A stretch of 64,000 bases of DNA from Clostridia bacterium (GCA_018399635.1 JAGYOH010000010.1:50890-114889), one strand, 5' to 3'; shown: positions 1 through 9,000, numbered from the stretch's first letter. Translations and numbers: made by a program. The notes: a model not told the origin generated them from the sequence alone.

Positions 1-870
1 TTCATGGGTGAGGAATTCGACCAGGTCATCGCCGGGCAGACCTATGCCTACCGGTATGCCCTCTACCCCCTCTACAATTATTTGAAGGTGATCGACGGCG
101 CCATCCTCACCATCGAGGACATCACCGAGGAGAGGGTGGTCAGAGCCGAGGCGGAGGAGAGAAACAAACATCTGGCCATGACCCGGCTCATCGCCAGTAT
201 CGCCCATGAAATCAGGAATCCCCTGACTTCCATCAAGACCTATATCGAGTTGCTGCCGCGGAAAATCGACAATGAAAAGTTCAAGGACCAGATCGCCACG
301 GTGGTGCCCAAGGAGGTGGACCGGGTGGACCGGTTGATCCAGCAGCTCATCGACTACTCCAAGCCCAGGGACCGGCACATCCGGGAGATTGAAGTGAGGG
401 AACTCGTCGACTACTGTCTGTTTCTTTTTCAACCCCTACTTGAAGACCAGGGCATCGCGACAGAGAGAGAAATTGAAGAGGACCTCGCCATCGTCGCCGA
501 CTCGGACCAGATGCGGCAGGCCTTGATCAATCTCATCGTCAACAGCATGGATGCCATCAGGGAGATGAAACTCGAAGACCCGGACCGGGACTACCGGCTC
601 AGCCTCAGGGGCTGCCGGGAGGGATCAAGAATCAAGATTGCCGTTGAGGACAACGGCATCGGCATGACCCGGGAGGAGCAGATGAATGTTTTCGAGCTCT
701 TCTACACCACCAAAAGCCGGGGCAGCGGCATCGGTCTGCCCCTTTTCAAGGAACTCATTGAAAAGAACCAGGGTCGGATCGGTATTTCAAGTGAAAAATA
801 TGAAGGCACCTGCATCACGGTAGAATTTGAAGGAGGTCCCCATGAAGGAAAAGATTCTGATCATCGATGA
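1..870 (+). CDS. Sensor histidine kinase, 5' end outside window
   Basis: The reading frame is open to the first base, so the N-terminal sensor part is missing. What remains starts at the tail of a PAS-like domain, followed by a HisKA helix with the phospho-acceptor in the motif AHEIRNPL (His 68 counted from the ATG at nt 4). The HATPase_c domain shows the N-box Asn near 180, DNGIGM near 216 and GSGIGL near 240. The gene overlaps the next one by 29 bases, so the kinase and the sigma-54 regulator are translated together and form one two-component pair. The pair resembles DctB/DctD-like systems that control uptake of small carboxylates; its neighbour is a TRAP transporter. The signal it senses cannot be told without the N-terminus. 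Confidence 0.93.
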   Translation, partial: FMGEEFDQVIAGQTYAYRYALYPLYNYLKVIDGAILTIEDITEERVVRAEAEERNKHLAMTRLIASIAHEIRNPLTSIKTYIELLPRKIDNEKFKDQIATVVPKEVDRVDRLIQQLIDYSKPRDRHIREIEVRELVDYCLFLFQPLLEDQGIATEREIEEDLAIVADSDQMRQALINLIVNSMDAIREMKLEDPDRDYRLSLRGCREGSRIKIAVEDNGIGMTREEQMNVFELFYTTKSRGSGIGLPLFKELIEKNQGRIGISSEKYEGTCITVEFEGGPHEGKDSDHR

Positions 871-2194
871 TGAAGAGGCCATCGGCCTTTCCCTGGCCTT
901 TGCCTTGGAGGACCAGTATGAGGTGTCCGTCACCACGGATCCGAGAGAAGGCCTCAATCGGATTCTCAGGCAGTCCTATGATCTGGTGCTGCTGGATTTG
1001 AGGATCGGCAAGGTGGACGGTATCGATGTGCTCAGAGAAATCAAAAGCATCGAGCCCCGTATCCAGGTGATCATCATGACCGCCTACGGCACCATCGATT
1101 CCACGGTGGAGGCCATGAAAACCGGCGCCTTCACCTATCTGACCAAGCCCCTCAAGCTCGATGAACTCGACCGGACCGTGGCTGAGGCCTTGAAGGCGGG
1201 ACAGGGGACGGTCCAGGTGAAGATGGATCCAAAAGATAACCTCAAGTACGGCATCATCGGCAGAAGCCGGGCCATGCAGGAGATTTTTCAATACATCGAC
1301 AAGCTCAAGGATGTGGACACCAGCGTCGTCATCGAGGGGGAGAGCGGCACCGGCAAGGAACTGGTCGCCCGGGCGATTCATTTCGCCGGCAAGCGCAGGG
1401 ACAAGGAGTTCGTCGCCATCAACTGTGCGGCGATTCCGGAGAACCTCCTGGAGGAGGAACTCTTCGGTCACAAGAAGGGCACCTTCACCGGGGCGGTCAC
1501 CGACAAGATGGGAAAGCTGGAATTCGCCAATGGCGGCACGGTGTTCCTCGATGAGATCGGCGAACTTCCCCCGGCCATTCAGGCCAAACTGCTCAGGGTG
1601 ATCCAGCAGAGGGAGTTCAGTCCCCTGGGGAGCAATGCCACCATCACCCTGGACGTCCGTTTCATCGCCGCCACCAATCAGGATCTGGATGATCTGGCGG
1701 TCCAGGGCAGGTTCAGAAAGGACCTGATCTACCGGTTGAAGGTTTTCAGTATCAGGATGACCCCCCTGAGAGACCGGCCGGAGGATCTCGGGCCCCTCCT
1801 CACTTGCTACATCAGGGAGTGCAATCAAAAGCTCGAGAAAAGCATCAAGGGGTTTTCAGCGGAGGCCCTGAAGCTGCTGAGGGCCTATCCTTATCCCGGC
1901 AATGTCAGGGAACTGATCAATATCATCGAGTACAGCGCCCTCATGGCGGGGGATGATCTGATAAGGGTGGACAATCTGCCCATCAATGTCCAGCAGGGGG
2001 GAAATCCTCCTGAGAATTCTGAAATCAGCAACAGCATTCAAAACCTGGCAGGACTCACCCTGCAGGAGGCGGAGAAGCACCTGATCATGGCGGCTCTTGA
2101 GAAAAACGGGGGTCATCAGAAGAAAACGGCCAGGATGCTGGGCATCAGCGAGCGGGGACTCCGCTACAAACTGGAGGCCTACGGCCTGAAGTGA
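842..2194 (+). CDS. Sigma-54-dependent NtrC/DctD-type response regulator
   Basis: This 450-residue protein is a transcription activator with three domains. A receiver comes first (acidic pair D9-D10, phospho-acceptor D52, T80, K102). An AAA+ domain follows, with Walker A GESGTGKE near 166, the sigma-54 contact loop as GTFTGA (213-218, a variant of GAFTGA) and Walker B near 233-238. A Fis-type helix-turn-helix lies in the last 35 residues. The start at ATG 842 is chosen because AGGAGG (831-836) sits 5 bases upstream; a TTG at 827 is in frame but lies before that site. It should be phosphorylated by the kinase just upstream. The intact sigma-54 loop and the -24/-12 promoter 130 bases downstream point to the TRAP genes as its target. 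Confidence 0.95.
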   Translation: MKEKILIIDDEEAIGLSLAFALEDQYEVSVTTDPREGLNRILRQSYDLVLLDLRIGKVDGIDVLREIKSIEPRIQVIIMTAYGTIDSTVEAMKTGAFTYLTKPLKLDELDRTVAEALKAGQGTVQVKMDPKDNLKYGIIGRSRAMQEIFQYIDKLKDVDTSVVIEGESGTGKELVARAIHFAGKRRDKEFVAINCAAIPENLLEEELFGHKKGTFTGAVTDKMGKLEFANGGTVFLDEIGELPPAIQAKLLRVIQQREFSPLGSNATITLDVRFIAATNQDLDDLAVQGRFRKDLIYRLKVFSIRMTPLRDRPEDLGPLLTCYIRECNQKLEKSIKGFSAEALKLLRAYPYPGNVRELINIIEYSALMAGDDLIRVDNLPINVQQGGNPPENSEISNSIQNLAGLTLQEAEKHLIMAALEKNGGHQKKTARMLGISERGLRYKLEAYGLK

Positions 2195-2196
2195 GG

Positions 2197-2227
2197 GGCA
2201 AAAATTGCTTCAAGAGGCAAAAATTGC
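2197..2227. repeat. Two direct copies of a palindromic 12-mer, candidate activator sites
   Basis: GGCAAAAATTGC occurs at 2197-2208 and again at 2216-2227, 19 bases centre to centre. Each copy is itself a dyad (GCAA-AAA-TTGC). The pair begins three bases after the regulator stop codon and ends 100 bases before the -24 element. That is the usual position for an upstream activator site of an NtrC-family regulator. The second copy also forms the core of a terminator hairpin, so the repeats could instead be a by-product of that structure. Confidence 0.45.
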
Positions 2228-2237
2228 CTCTTTTTTT
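2213..2237 (+). terminator. Intrinsic terminator after the two-component genes
   Basis: An 8-9 bp stem (AGAGGCAA with TTGCCTCT) and a three-base loop are followed by a run of seven T. It closes the kinase/regulator transcript and separates it from the sigma-54 transcript downstream. Confidence 0.85.
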
Positions 2238-2326
2238 GAAGTTCAAGGACTCTGGCGGGGAAGTCGGAAGGCCTGAAACCCTTGCAATGAGACGACTTTG
2301 GGATAAAAATCTTCATAACGTGGGTT

Positions 2327-2342
2327 TGGCATGGGAATTGCA
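2327..2342 (+). promoter_or_regulatory. Sigma-54 (-24/-12) promoter of the TRAP operon
   Basis: TGGCATG-N4-TTGCA matches the sigma-54 consensus TGGCACG-N4-TTGCW except for one C-to-T change. The invariant GG (2328-2329) and GC (2340-2341) have the required spacing. Transcription should begin near 2353, just ahead of the ribosome site of the binding-protein gene. Its position next to a sigma-54 activator gene makes chance unlikely. Confidence 0.85.
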
Positions 2343-2380
2343 AATATTATGGAGTGAAATCAATCAATAAAGGAGAGTGT

Positions 2381-3424
2381 ATGATGAATAAGAGAATGTC
2401 GATGCTGTTGTCTTTGCTGATGATCATGGTATTGGTTTTCACGGCCTGTGCCGCAACCCAGGCCCCGGCCGAGGCTCCCGAGGCGGATACCGAAGCCGGG
2501 GAGCAGGAGCCGGCAGGAGAAGAGGCTGCCTACAACAAGGAAGACTATTTCCTGACCGTGGCGACAGGGGCGACCAGCGGGCTTTATTATCCCATCGGTG
2601 GGGCCTTTTCAAATGTCTTCCAAAACAAGCTGGGTTTCAAATCCTCCGCCCAGTCCACCGGTGCCTCTGCGGAAAATATCAACCTGATATTGACCGGAGA
2701 TGCTGAAATGGCCATTGCCATGTCGGATGCCGTCGCCCAGGCCTATCAGGGCTTCGGGGCCTTCGAAGACAAGGAACCCGCTGAAAACCTGCGTGCTTTG
2801 ACCGGACTGTATCCCAACTTCGTCCAGCTGGTCACCACCAAGTCCTCCGGCATTCAGAGCTTTGAAGACCTCAAGGGGAAAAAGGTGGGCATCGGCGCAC
2901 CGAATTCAGGGGTCGAGCTCAACGCCAGACTCATGTACGAAGCCCACGGCATGACTTATGAGGATTCCTCCGTGGACTACCTCAACTACGGCGAAGCCAT
3001 CGACCAGATGAAAAACGGTCTGGTGGATGCGGTATTCGTCACCAGCGGCATTCCCAATGCGACGGTGATGGAACTCGGCGTGACGGATGAAATCGTCCTG
3101 GTACCCATCGAGGGTGACGGACTTCAAAAACTGACGGCCAAGTACCCCTTCTTCGTCCCTGAGGTGATTCCTGCCGATGTCTACGATACCGAGGGAGATG
3201 TCAACACCGTGACCGTGAGAAACATCATGCTGGTCCGGGAAGACCTGCCGGAAGACCTGGTATACGACCTCACCAAGGGCATCTTTGAGAACATCGGGGA
3301 CATTCAGGCTTCCCATGCCACCGCCCAGAAAAACATCACCCTGGAAAACGCCCAGATCGGCGTGGATATCCCCTTCCATGACGGGGCTGTGAAATACTAC
3401 CAGGAACAAGGATTGATGGATTAA
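2381..3424 (+). CDS. TAXI-family TRAP transporter substrate-binding lipoprotein
   Basis: This is a 347-residue extracytoplasmic solute receptor. A hydrophobic signal ends in a lipobox (VFTAC, Cys 23), followed by an acidic, Ala/Pro/Glu-rich linker to about residue 50. The mature part carries TAXI-family features, including GATSGLYYPIGGAF and a region around SAENINLI. The ATG at 2381 follows AGGAG (2371-2375); an in-frame GTG at 2354 lies before that site and is not used here. It heads the set with DUF1850 and a fused permease and is the first gene after the sigma-54 promoter. TAXI receptors bind small carboxylates or amino acids such as glutamate; the ligand here is not decided by sequence. 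Confidence 0.93.
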   Translation: MMNKRMSMLLSLLMIMVLVFTACAATQAPAEAPEADTEAGEQEPAGEEAAYNKEDYFLTVATGATSGLYYPIGGAFSNVFQNKLGFKSSAQSTGASAENINLILTGDAEMAIAMSDAVAQAYQGFGAFEDKEPAENLRALTGLYPNFVQLVTTKSSGIQSFEDLKGKKVGIGAPNSGVELNARLMYEAHGMTYEDSSVDYLNYGEAIDQMKNGLVDAVFVTSGIPNATVMELGVTDEIVLVPIEGDGLQKLTAKYPFFVPEVIPADVYDTEGDVNTVTVRNIMLVREDLPEDLVYDLTKGIFENIGDIQASHATAQKNITLENAQIGVDIPFHDGAVKYYQEQGLMD

Positions 3425-3429
3425 TTGCA

Positions 3430-3951
3430 ATGAAAAGAAAATTTGGAAAGATGAAGCATGCCAATGCTTCATCTTTCCTCAAATTGATGGTCCTTGCGGC
3501 ATTATTGTTCGTTATCTATTATTTATGGTTGAGTCCCGTCGAGGTCATGACCGTCTCCCATCAGGCAACTGGAGAAGTCGTTTACAGGGCCCTGGTCCAG
3601 CCTGGTGATGTGCTTGAATACGAATGGATTCATTCCTTCGAGTTGATTCCCTACACGGAGGAATTTGTCATAGAGAAGAAGGGTCTTTTAAGACTCACCA
3701 CCATCAGGGTGGCGGGTTTTGGTGCGGGAATTCCTGAAAACAAGGGGAAAATGACGGTGGAGGACGGCATGGTGGTCATGTCTGAGATCGATGAAATTTT
3801 TGAAGAGATCAACTGGATCCACACCACCAGCAACTTGACCAGAATCACCCTGAAGGGTGAAACGATTCTAAGAGGAACCGACCTGCCCCACCACGAGCCC
3901 TATAATTTGAGAGTAGAGGAGAGAAGTCGGATATGGACCCTAAGCAACTGA
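3430..3951 (+). CDS. DUF1850 protein, TAXI-TRAP accessory subunit
   Basis: A 173-residue protein with one N-terminal membrane helix (about 16-35) and an extracytoplasmic domain. The domain has the DUF1850 pattern (PGDVLEYEWIHS, then LIPYTEEF and GAGIPE). DUF1850 proteins are found between the TAXI receptor and the fused permease in many bacteria and are taken to be part of the transporter. Here the gene begins 6 bases after the receptor gene and overlaps the permease gene by 19 bases, which supports tight coupling. Its exact role is not known. Confidence 0.85.
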   Translation: MKRKFGKMKHANASSFLKLMVLAALLFVIYYLWLSPVEVMTVSHQATGEVVYRALVQPGDVLEYEWIHSFELIPYTEEFVIEKKGLLRLTTIRVAGFGAGIPENKGKMTVEDGMVVMSEIDEIFEEINWIHTTSNLTRITLKGETILRGTDLPHHEPYNLRVEERSRIWTLSN

Positions 3952-5894
3952 TCAACGAAGAAATGGTCGAAGAAGCCAAGCAGATAGAAATTCTGGAAAA
4001 ATACGACAAGGAATCCAAAACACGAAAATATGAAAACCGGAGCATCGCCCGCCTGGTCTACTGGCTGGCAGTGATGATTTCACTCTACCATTTCATCACC
4101 TCCTACACCGGATACCCGGCCACCCACCTCCACCGGTCCCTCCATGTGGCCATGATGATCGCCATGACCTTCCTGCTCTACCCCAGGGGGAAAAAGAGCT
4201 CGAGAACCGTCATTGCCTGGTATGACTGGGTGTTTGCGATTCTGGGCGGGTCCGTGGCGGCCTATGTCTGGATCGACTATGTGGGCTTCATCAACCGGAT
4301 GGGCATGCCCAACACCATGGATGTCATCATGGGGACCATTCTGGTCCTGCTGGTTCTGGAAGCTTCGAGACGGATTTCGGGCTGGCCCCTGGTGATTCTG
4401 AGCCTGCTCTTCATCGCCTACGGTCTCTTCGGTCAGGATATTCCCGGCATCTTCACCCACCGGGGCTACAACTGGCCCAAACTGGTCAATCACATTTTCA
4501 TCAATACCGAGGGGATCTACGGCACCTCGGTGAGCGTCGCTTCCAGCTATATCTTTCTCTTCATTCTCTTCGGTGCGGTGATGAACAAGTCGGGCATGGG
4601 GCAGTTCTTCAATGACATCGCCCTGGCACTGGCGGGGCACACCAAGGGGGGGCCGGCCAAGGTCTCGGTCATTGCCAGCGGCTTTCTGGGCAGCATCAAC
4701 GGCTCCGCCATCGCCAACGTGGTGACCACCGGCGCCTTCACCATTCCCCTGATGAAAAAAACCGGCTATTCGAAGAATTTCGCCGGCTCCGTCGAGGCCT
4801 CGGCCTCGGTGGGGGGACAACTCCTGCCTCCGGTCATGGGGGCCGCCGCCTTCATCATGGCAGAAATGCTGGGGGTCAAGTACAGCGTCATCGTCATCAG
4901 CGCGGCCATACCGGCCCTGCTCTATTACTTCGGCATCATCGTCCAGGTACAACTTAGAGCGGAAAAGGACAACCTGGAGGGAATCCCCAAAAAGGACCTT
5001 CCCCGGGTCAAGGAGGTCATGGTGGCAAGAGGTCATTTGCTGATCCCCATCATCTTCCTGCTCTACATGCTCCTTTTTACGGGAACCACCATCATCTTCT
5101 CCGCCTTTTTCACCATTCTGGTGACGGTCTTCATCAGTTTTCTGAAAAAGGAAACCCGGATGAGCATCCGGGACATCTTCGACGCCCTTGAAGAGGGGGC
5201 CCGGTCAACGGTGTCCGTGGCCATCGCCTGCGCCGTGGTGGGCATCATCATCGGAGTGGTTTCCTTGACCGGCTTTGGTCTGAACATGGCCAACGCCATC
5301 ATCCAGCTGGGCAACGCCAATCTTCTGGCCACCCTCTTCCTGACCATGATCACCTGCATGATTCTCGGCATGGGACTGCCCTCGATTCCGGCCTATCTCA
5401 TCACCGCCACCATTGCGGCTCCTGCCCTGATCCAGCTGGGAATCGCCCCCATTGCGGCCCATATGTTCGTCTTCTATTACGCCATGTTCGCCAACCTGAC
5501 GCCGCCGGTGGCCCTGGCTTCCTTTGCAGCGGCGGGGGTTTCCGGAGGCGATCCCATGGAAACCGGCTATCAATCGGTGAAACTGGCCATTGCGGGATTC
5601 ATCGTACCCTACATGTTCGTGTACAACAACTCCCTGCTCCTGATCAACACCGGCTGGCTTCAGGCGATTCTGGTCCTGGTGACCTCCGTCATCGGCGTCT
5701 TCATGATCGGCGTGGCGGCGGAGGGCTACCTGATGCGAAGGGTGAACCCCTTCCTGAGAGTCGCCCTGCTCTTCGGGGCCTTCATGCTCATCAGCGAGAA
5801 TGTCTACCAGGATATCCTGGGACTATCCATCCTGGCGGTGGTGATTTTCGCTGAAAAGTTTCTCAAGATCAAAAAAGACAAAGCGGTGGTTTGA
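3933..5894 (+). CDS. TRAP transporter fused 4TM/12TM permease subunit
   Basis: A 653-residue integral membrane protein with many hydrophobic helices after an acidic cytoplasmic N-terminus of about 40 residues. It contains typical large-subunit (DctM) sequence, including GSINGSAIANVV, GGQLLPPVMGAAAF, GMGLPSIPAYL and FANLTPPVALA. The small and large TRAP subunits are fused, as is usual with TAXI receptors. TRAP systems import organic acids with a sodium gradient rather than ATP. It is the last gene of the sigma-54 operon and is followed directly by a terminator. Confidence 0.95.
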   Translation: MDPKQLINEEMVEEAKQIEILEKYDKESKTRKYENRSIARLVYWLAVMISLYHFITSYTGYPATHLHRSLHVAMMIAMTFLLYPRGKKSSRTVIAWYDWVFAILGGSVAAYVWIDYVGFINRMGMPNTMDVIMGTILVLLVLEASRRISGWPLVILSLLFIAYGLFGQDIPGIFTHRGYNWPKLVNHIFINTEGIYGTSVSVASSYIFLFILFGAVMNKSGMGQFFNDIALALAGHTKGGPAKVSVIASGFLGSINGSAIANVVTTGAFTIPLMKKTGYSKNFAGSVEASASVGGQLLPPVMGAAAFIMAEMLGVKYSVIVISAAIPALLYYFGIIVQVQLRAEKDNLEGIPKKDLPRVKEVMVARGHLLIPIIFLLYMLLFTGTTIIFSAFFTILVTVFISFLKKETRMSIRDIFDALEEGARSTVSVAIACAVVGIIIGVVSLTGFGLNMANAIIQLGNANLLATLFLTMITCMILGMGLPSIPAYLITATIAAPALIQLGIAPIAAHMFVFYYAMFANLTPPVALASFAAAGVSGGDPMETGYQSVKLAIAGFIVPYMFVYNNSLLLINTGWLQAILVLVTSVIGVFMIGVAAEGYLMRRVNPFLRVALLFGAFMLISENVYQDILGLSILAVVIFAEKFLKIKKDKAVV

Positions 5895-5937
5895 GACCCC
5901 CAGCAAAAAAGCGCTCCATGAGCGCTTTTGCCGGGTC
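5895..5937. terminator. Bidirectional terminator between convergent genes
   Basis: GCGCTC-cat-GAGCGC is flanked by six A on the left and four T on the right, with an outer GACCC/GGGTC pairing. It can stop the TRAP transcript from the left and the GDT1-family transcript from the right. Confidence 0.85.
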
Positions 5938-7052
5938 TAATGCAAAATCCCCTTCAACACCTTCGAGGCGGTGGACTTGTCCATGGCCTCGAGTTGTTTT
6001 TTGTAGCCCGGCCAGCCGTCAAGGGTCTCCACAGGGGCGCCGAACAAAATGATTTCAAGATTGTTTCTGATCCGGTTGAGATGCTCATAGGCCAGGAAGG
6101 CCTTGTCCTTCCTGAGCAGGGTCAGGGTGAGTCTCAGGATTTCGATGACTTTGTCCCGGTCAAAGGATTTGCGCAGGGTTTCTTCGCTGGCTTGAAAGTT
6201 CCCCAGCTCCGTGTCGTCCCCGGGATCCAGTTCCTTGCGGATCAGCAGCTTGAGATAACCGACCAGACACCTTCGTCCCTGGCAGACGGCGCAGGTATCC
6301 TCTCCCAGGCAGATTTCATCCACGGCGACGGCCAGGCGGCTGTAATAATCGTGGAGTTCACGGGCGTAGCGGCGGTAGGGGGATTCGAAACCGGCGCGCC
6401 TTGCCTTGAGCTGGGGGTTCAAGATCAGATAAACCGACAGCCCCATGAGGAGGGCGAAGACGAGGATATTGACAGGGGTCGTCATGGTCCCGGGCAGGGT
6501 CTGGTAGAGCTTGGTCACACCAAAGAGCATGAAGACGGAGGCCGCCACCAGTTTGATGGTGAATTCCGGAATCTTGTCGCCGAGTTTTTTGCCGACGATG
6601 ATGCCGAGTCCCCCGGTGAATACCATGCCGGTGACGGTTCCTGCCAGGATGGCCAGGGGATAGAGGGCATCCGTGGCCAGGGTGATGGCGGTGAGCTGGG
6701 TCTTGTCCCCGAGTTCCCCGATGAAAAAGGCCAGGGCCACCGTCATGACAGGTCCGAATCTGACGGTCTTGTTTTCATCCTCGTCATCCTCGGCTGCCAG
6801 GAGGGTCCACAGGGCAAAGCCGATAAAGGCGATGCCCGCGACAATCTGGATCGAATTGATGGGCACATATTCGGCGATGAAGCTGCCCAGCATGACGGCG
6901 ATGCCGTGGTTGAGGAAGGCTCCCAGCAGGATGCCCAGCAACACCTTTTTGACGGGATACTGGGTGGCGAAGGCCATGGCCAGAATCTGGGTCTTGTCAC
7001 CCATTTCAGCGACGAAAATCAGGATAAAGGCTTGAAAAATTTCAGAAAACAA
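5937..7052 (-). CDS. TMEM165/GDT1 (UPF0016) family Mn exporter with cysteine-rich C-terminal extension
   Basis: The first ~210 residues hold two UPF0016 repeats with the signature E-x-G-D-K-T at E16-T21 and E113-T118. These Glu/Asp residues form the cation path in the family, whose bacterial members (such as MneA) export manganese. The protein is 371 residues, whereas bacterial members are usually about 190-220. The extra part is soluble and carries C248-x5-C254-x2-C257-x4-C262, possibly a metal or Fe-S site. The start is a TTG at 7052 with a GGGGG site 7 bases upstream; a nearby ATG is in another frame. A yybP-ykoY riboswitch in its leader supports Mn-induced expression. Confidence 0.9.
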   Translation of the reverse strand: MFSEIFQAFILIFVAEMGDKTQILAMAFATQYPVKKVLLGILLGAFLNHGIAVMLGSFIAEYVPINSIQIVAGIAFIGFALWTLLAAEDDEDENKTVRFGPVMTVALAFFIGELGDKTQLTAITLATDALYPLAILAGTVTGMVFTGGLGIIVGKKLGDKIPEFTIKLVAASVFMLFGVTKLYQTLPGTMTTPVNILVFALLMGLSVYLILNPQLKARRAGFESPYRRYARELHDYYSRLAVAVDEICLGEDTCAVCQGRRCLVGYLKLLIRKELDPGDDTELGNFQASEETLRKSFDRDKVIEILRLTLTLLRKDKAFLAYEHLNRIRNNLEIILFGAPVETLDGWPGYKKQLEAMDKSTASKVLKGILH

Positions 7053-7082
7053 TTCATTTCCCCCTTAAAGTGTGCGGGTCTG

Positions 7083-7158
7083 TGTAAAACAAAAGGAGCG
7101 GACAATCGACTAACAGACCACGAAAAGTGGTCGATTAGTCTAAAAGTCTCGCTCCTTT
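7083..7158 (-). terminator. Riboswitch-controlled terminator ahead of the Mn exporter
   Basis: On the minus strand AAAGGAGCG (7158-7150) pairs with CGCTCCTTT (7100-7092). An inner hairpin of about 13 bp lies between them, and TTTTGTTTT follows. The AAAGGAGCG strand is also part of the aptamer, so terminator and folded aptamer exclude each other. Mn binding should prevent termination. Confidence 0.7.
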
Positions 7159-7240
7159 GAATCAGATTCAAAGCGAATAAAACCAGGATTTCTCCGGTAT
7201 GTTGATTTTATTCAAGTCTCGGCTCAGCTACTCCCTTTTA
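7141..7240 (-). promoter_or_regulatory. yybP-ykoY manganese riboswitch
   Basis: Read on the minus strand, the RNA has the conserved GGGAGTAGC near its 5' end, AACATACCGG in the first internal loop and AAGGAGCGAGACTTTT at the 3' side. The closing stem pairs TAAAAG (7240-7235) with CTTTTA (7146-7141). These are the conserved parts of the yybP-ykoY class, which binds Mn2+ and turns on Mn exporters. It precedes a UPF0016 family gene, a known regulon member. Confidence 0.9.
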
Positions 7241-7312
7241 AACCTTGTTGCCGGTGCGGATTCTCCTTGGATGGACAGGGCAGTGGGTCCTGGACCTCTG
7301 TCGACCTCGGCC

Positions 7313-8305
7313 TTACAATCTTGAAAATCTTTCTACGGCGATACGGGCTGCATAGTAGTTGATTTCAGGGGTCAGGGGCTCGGCCACACAGCCGGGTCCG
7401 ATCATGAGTTTTCTACGACCGGCATCCTTGATGGCCTCTTCAATATGGGCCTGGATTTCGTCGGGGGTGGCAGTGGCCAGGACGGCTTTTTCATTGATAC
7501 CGCCCAGGAGGCATTTGTCGGTGATTTTTCTCGCCTCAGAAAGACTCGGAGCCACCCATCGGTCATGCCAGCTGATACAGTTGGCAGGGTATTTGCTCAG
7601 TTTCTCAAACATGATGTTGTTGCCGTGGATGTGGTTGACATTGAAGAAGGTCTTATCCTTGAAGCTGTTGAAAATTTCCAGATCATAGGGCATGGCGAAT
7701 TCGTCGAAATCCTTTTCACTGATTTCGTCGGTGGTGCCGTGTTGTGTGGCAAAGAAGAATCCGCTCACCCCGGCCTCGATATTGGCCTTGACAAAATTGA
7801 TGGTGGTCTCTGTGATGACCTTGAGGGCCTGATGGAACAGTTTCGGATCCTCTTTCATATCCTGGTAGATGCGGTCCCCGGCCAGTTTTTTGGCGGTGGT
7901 GATGGGACTGAAAATGGTCTGGATGAAGGGCATGGAGCCCTTGAGTTGATTGGCCACATGCTGGGTCAGCTGCAGTTGCTTGCCGTAGGTGCCGTAAATG
8001 GCAGGCAGGACTTCAAGCCTTCCCCAATCCTTGATATCCTTGATTCCGAATTCGTCGATGATGGGGGGCTGGTGCTGGGTACCGAATATTTTGACCTTGG
8101 CGCCCAGGTCCTGGACCGTGTACAGGCCAAAGGGCATGAGTTTGATAAAATCATAATCGTATTTTTGAGCGACTTCAATCTGCATGTCCGCCAGGCTCTT
8201 GGGATCCTGGTCCTTGTGGGGATAATGCAGCCAGATGCTCATGGGGATGCGGTCAACATCGTCACCCTTGAGTGCGGCCTTGACTCTTTCAGTCTTTGTC
8301 ATCAT
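7313..8305 (-). CDS. Uroporphyrinogen decarboxylase (URO-D) family protein
   Basis: A 330-residue protein of the URO-D superfamily, opening with TKTERVKAALKGDDVDRIP, which is typical of the family. The superfamily includes HemE but also corrinoid-dependent methyltransferases of the MtaA/MtbA kind. No haem genes lie nearby, so a methyltransferase-like or unknown role is more likely than haem synthesis. The ATG at 8305 is chosen; GGAG lies 9 bases upstream, while the in-frame TTG at 8314 touches the ribosome site. It is transcribed away from the tricarboxylate transporter, with a long gene-free stretch between them. Its substrate cannot be named. Confidence 0.8.
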   Translation of the reverse strand: MMTKTERVKAALKGDDVDRIPMSIWLHYPHKDQDPKSLADMQIEVAQKYDYDFIKLMPFGLYTVQDLGAKVKIFGTQHQPPIIDEFGIKDIKDWGRLEVLPAIYGTYGKQLQLTQHVANQLKGSMPFIQTIFSPITTAKKLAGDRIYQDMKEDPKLFHQALKVITETTINFVKANIEAGVSGFFFATQHGTTDEISEKDFDEFAMPYDLEIFNSFKDKTFFNVNHIHGNNIMFEKLSKYPANCISWHDRWVAPSLSEARKITDKCLLGGINEKAVLATATPDEIQAHIEEAIKDAGRRKLMIGPGCVAEPLTPEINYYAARIAVERFSRL

Positions 8306-8422
8306 GGAACTCAACTCCTCCTTATGGGTAAGAAAAAAATCAGCAAAAAAAATGGGTATCCTAGTGGGATGTAAAGAAAGACAGCTCAGGTATTTCGTTG
8401 AAGTGTTCCTTGAATTGACTTA

Positions 8423-8450
8423 AGTTTAACATGAAACCTTCTTTTGTCAA
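8423..8450 (-). promoter_or_regulatory. Candidate promoter for the URO-D family gene
   Basis: On the minus strand TTGACA (8450-8445) is followed after 16 bases by TAAACT (8428-8423). The start codon lies about 115 bases further on. The -35 is perfect but the -10 is only moderate. Confidence 0.45.
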
Positions 8451-8971
8451 GGTCAGAAACTACCAAAACTGATGGATTTGTCTACAGGTAGCAGAATTTT
8501 TCAGCACATAATTATGCAGACCATGCCTGTCCTGGGTTTTTCAAGGAGGGTCATGGGACTTGGCCGATTCGTCTAAATCGGCCATAGGGGTGGAATCGGC
8601 CGCGGCGCATCCGGCAGTGGTGGTTATGAAGGGATCATCACGCCTTCAAGGGCTCGGATCCAGTCGACAAGGGTCCTCCCCCTCAGCCGGTGCAGGTGGG
8701 AATCCGCCAGAGGCCGGGGACTTGTCAGAATCCGTCGGAACCATAAGAATCATTGTCGTTTAGACAGATTCTAGCAATGATTCATGGGACAAATTGACAG
8801 TTTTCAGAATTTTCTCAATGTAAACTGAAGAAAATTAAAAAAAAGTTTGCCTGCTAGCATACAAATTTTGAAAGCCGTGAGAACTTGTAATTTCAAAGCC
8901 GGCGGGGTTTTTTGAAGGCTTCAAAAATCAGGGTGAAGGGCCCTGAAGCCCCTGAAATCAGCGGTTTACAG

Positions 8972-9000
8972 TTGACGAGAAAAACCATTGGTGGTATATT
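8972..9000 (+). promoter_or_regulatory. Strong candidate vegetative promoter
   Basis: TTGACG, a 17-base spacer and TATATT give a near-consensus housekeeping promoter. The next plausible start codon on this strand is 600 bases away, so it would drive either a long leader to the TctC gene or a separate RNA. Confidence 0.6.

Noticed and set aside
5928..7160. A 410-residue open frame on the plus strand
   Set aside because: It is antisense to the Mn exporter and crosses its riboswitch; composition is that of a shadow frame.
8640..8740. Cobalamin-riboswitch-like sequence (GGTGCAGGTGGGAATCCGCC)
   Set aside because: The conserved B12 box and GCCACTG element are missing on both strands.
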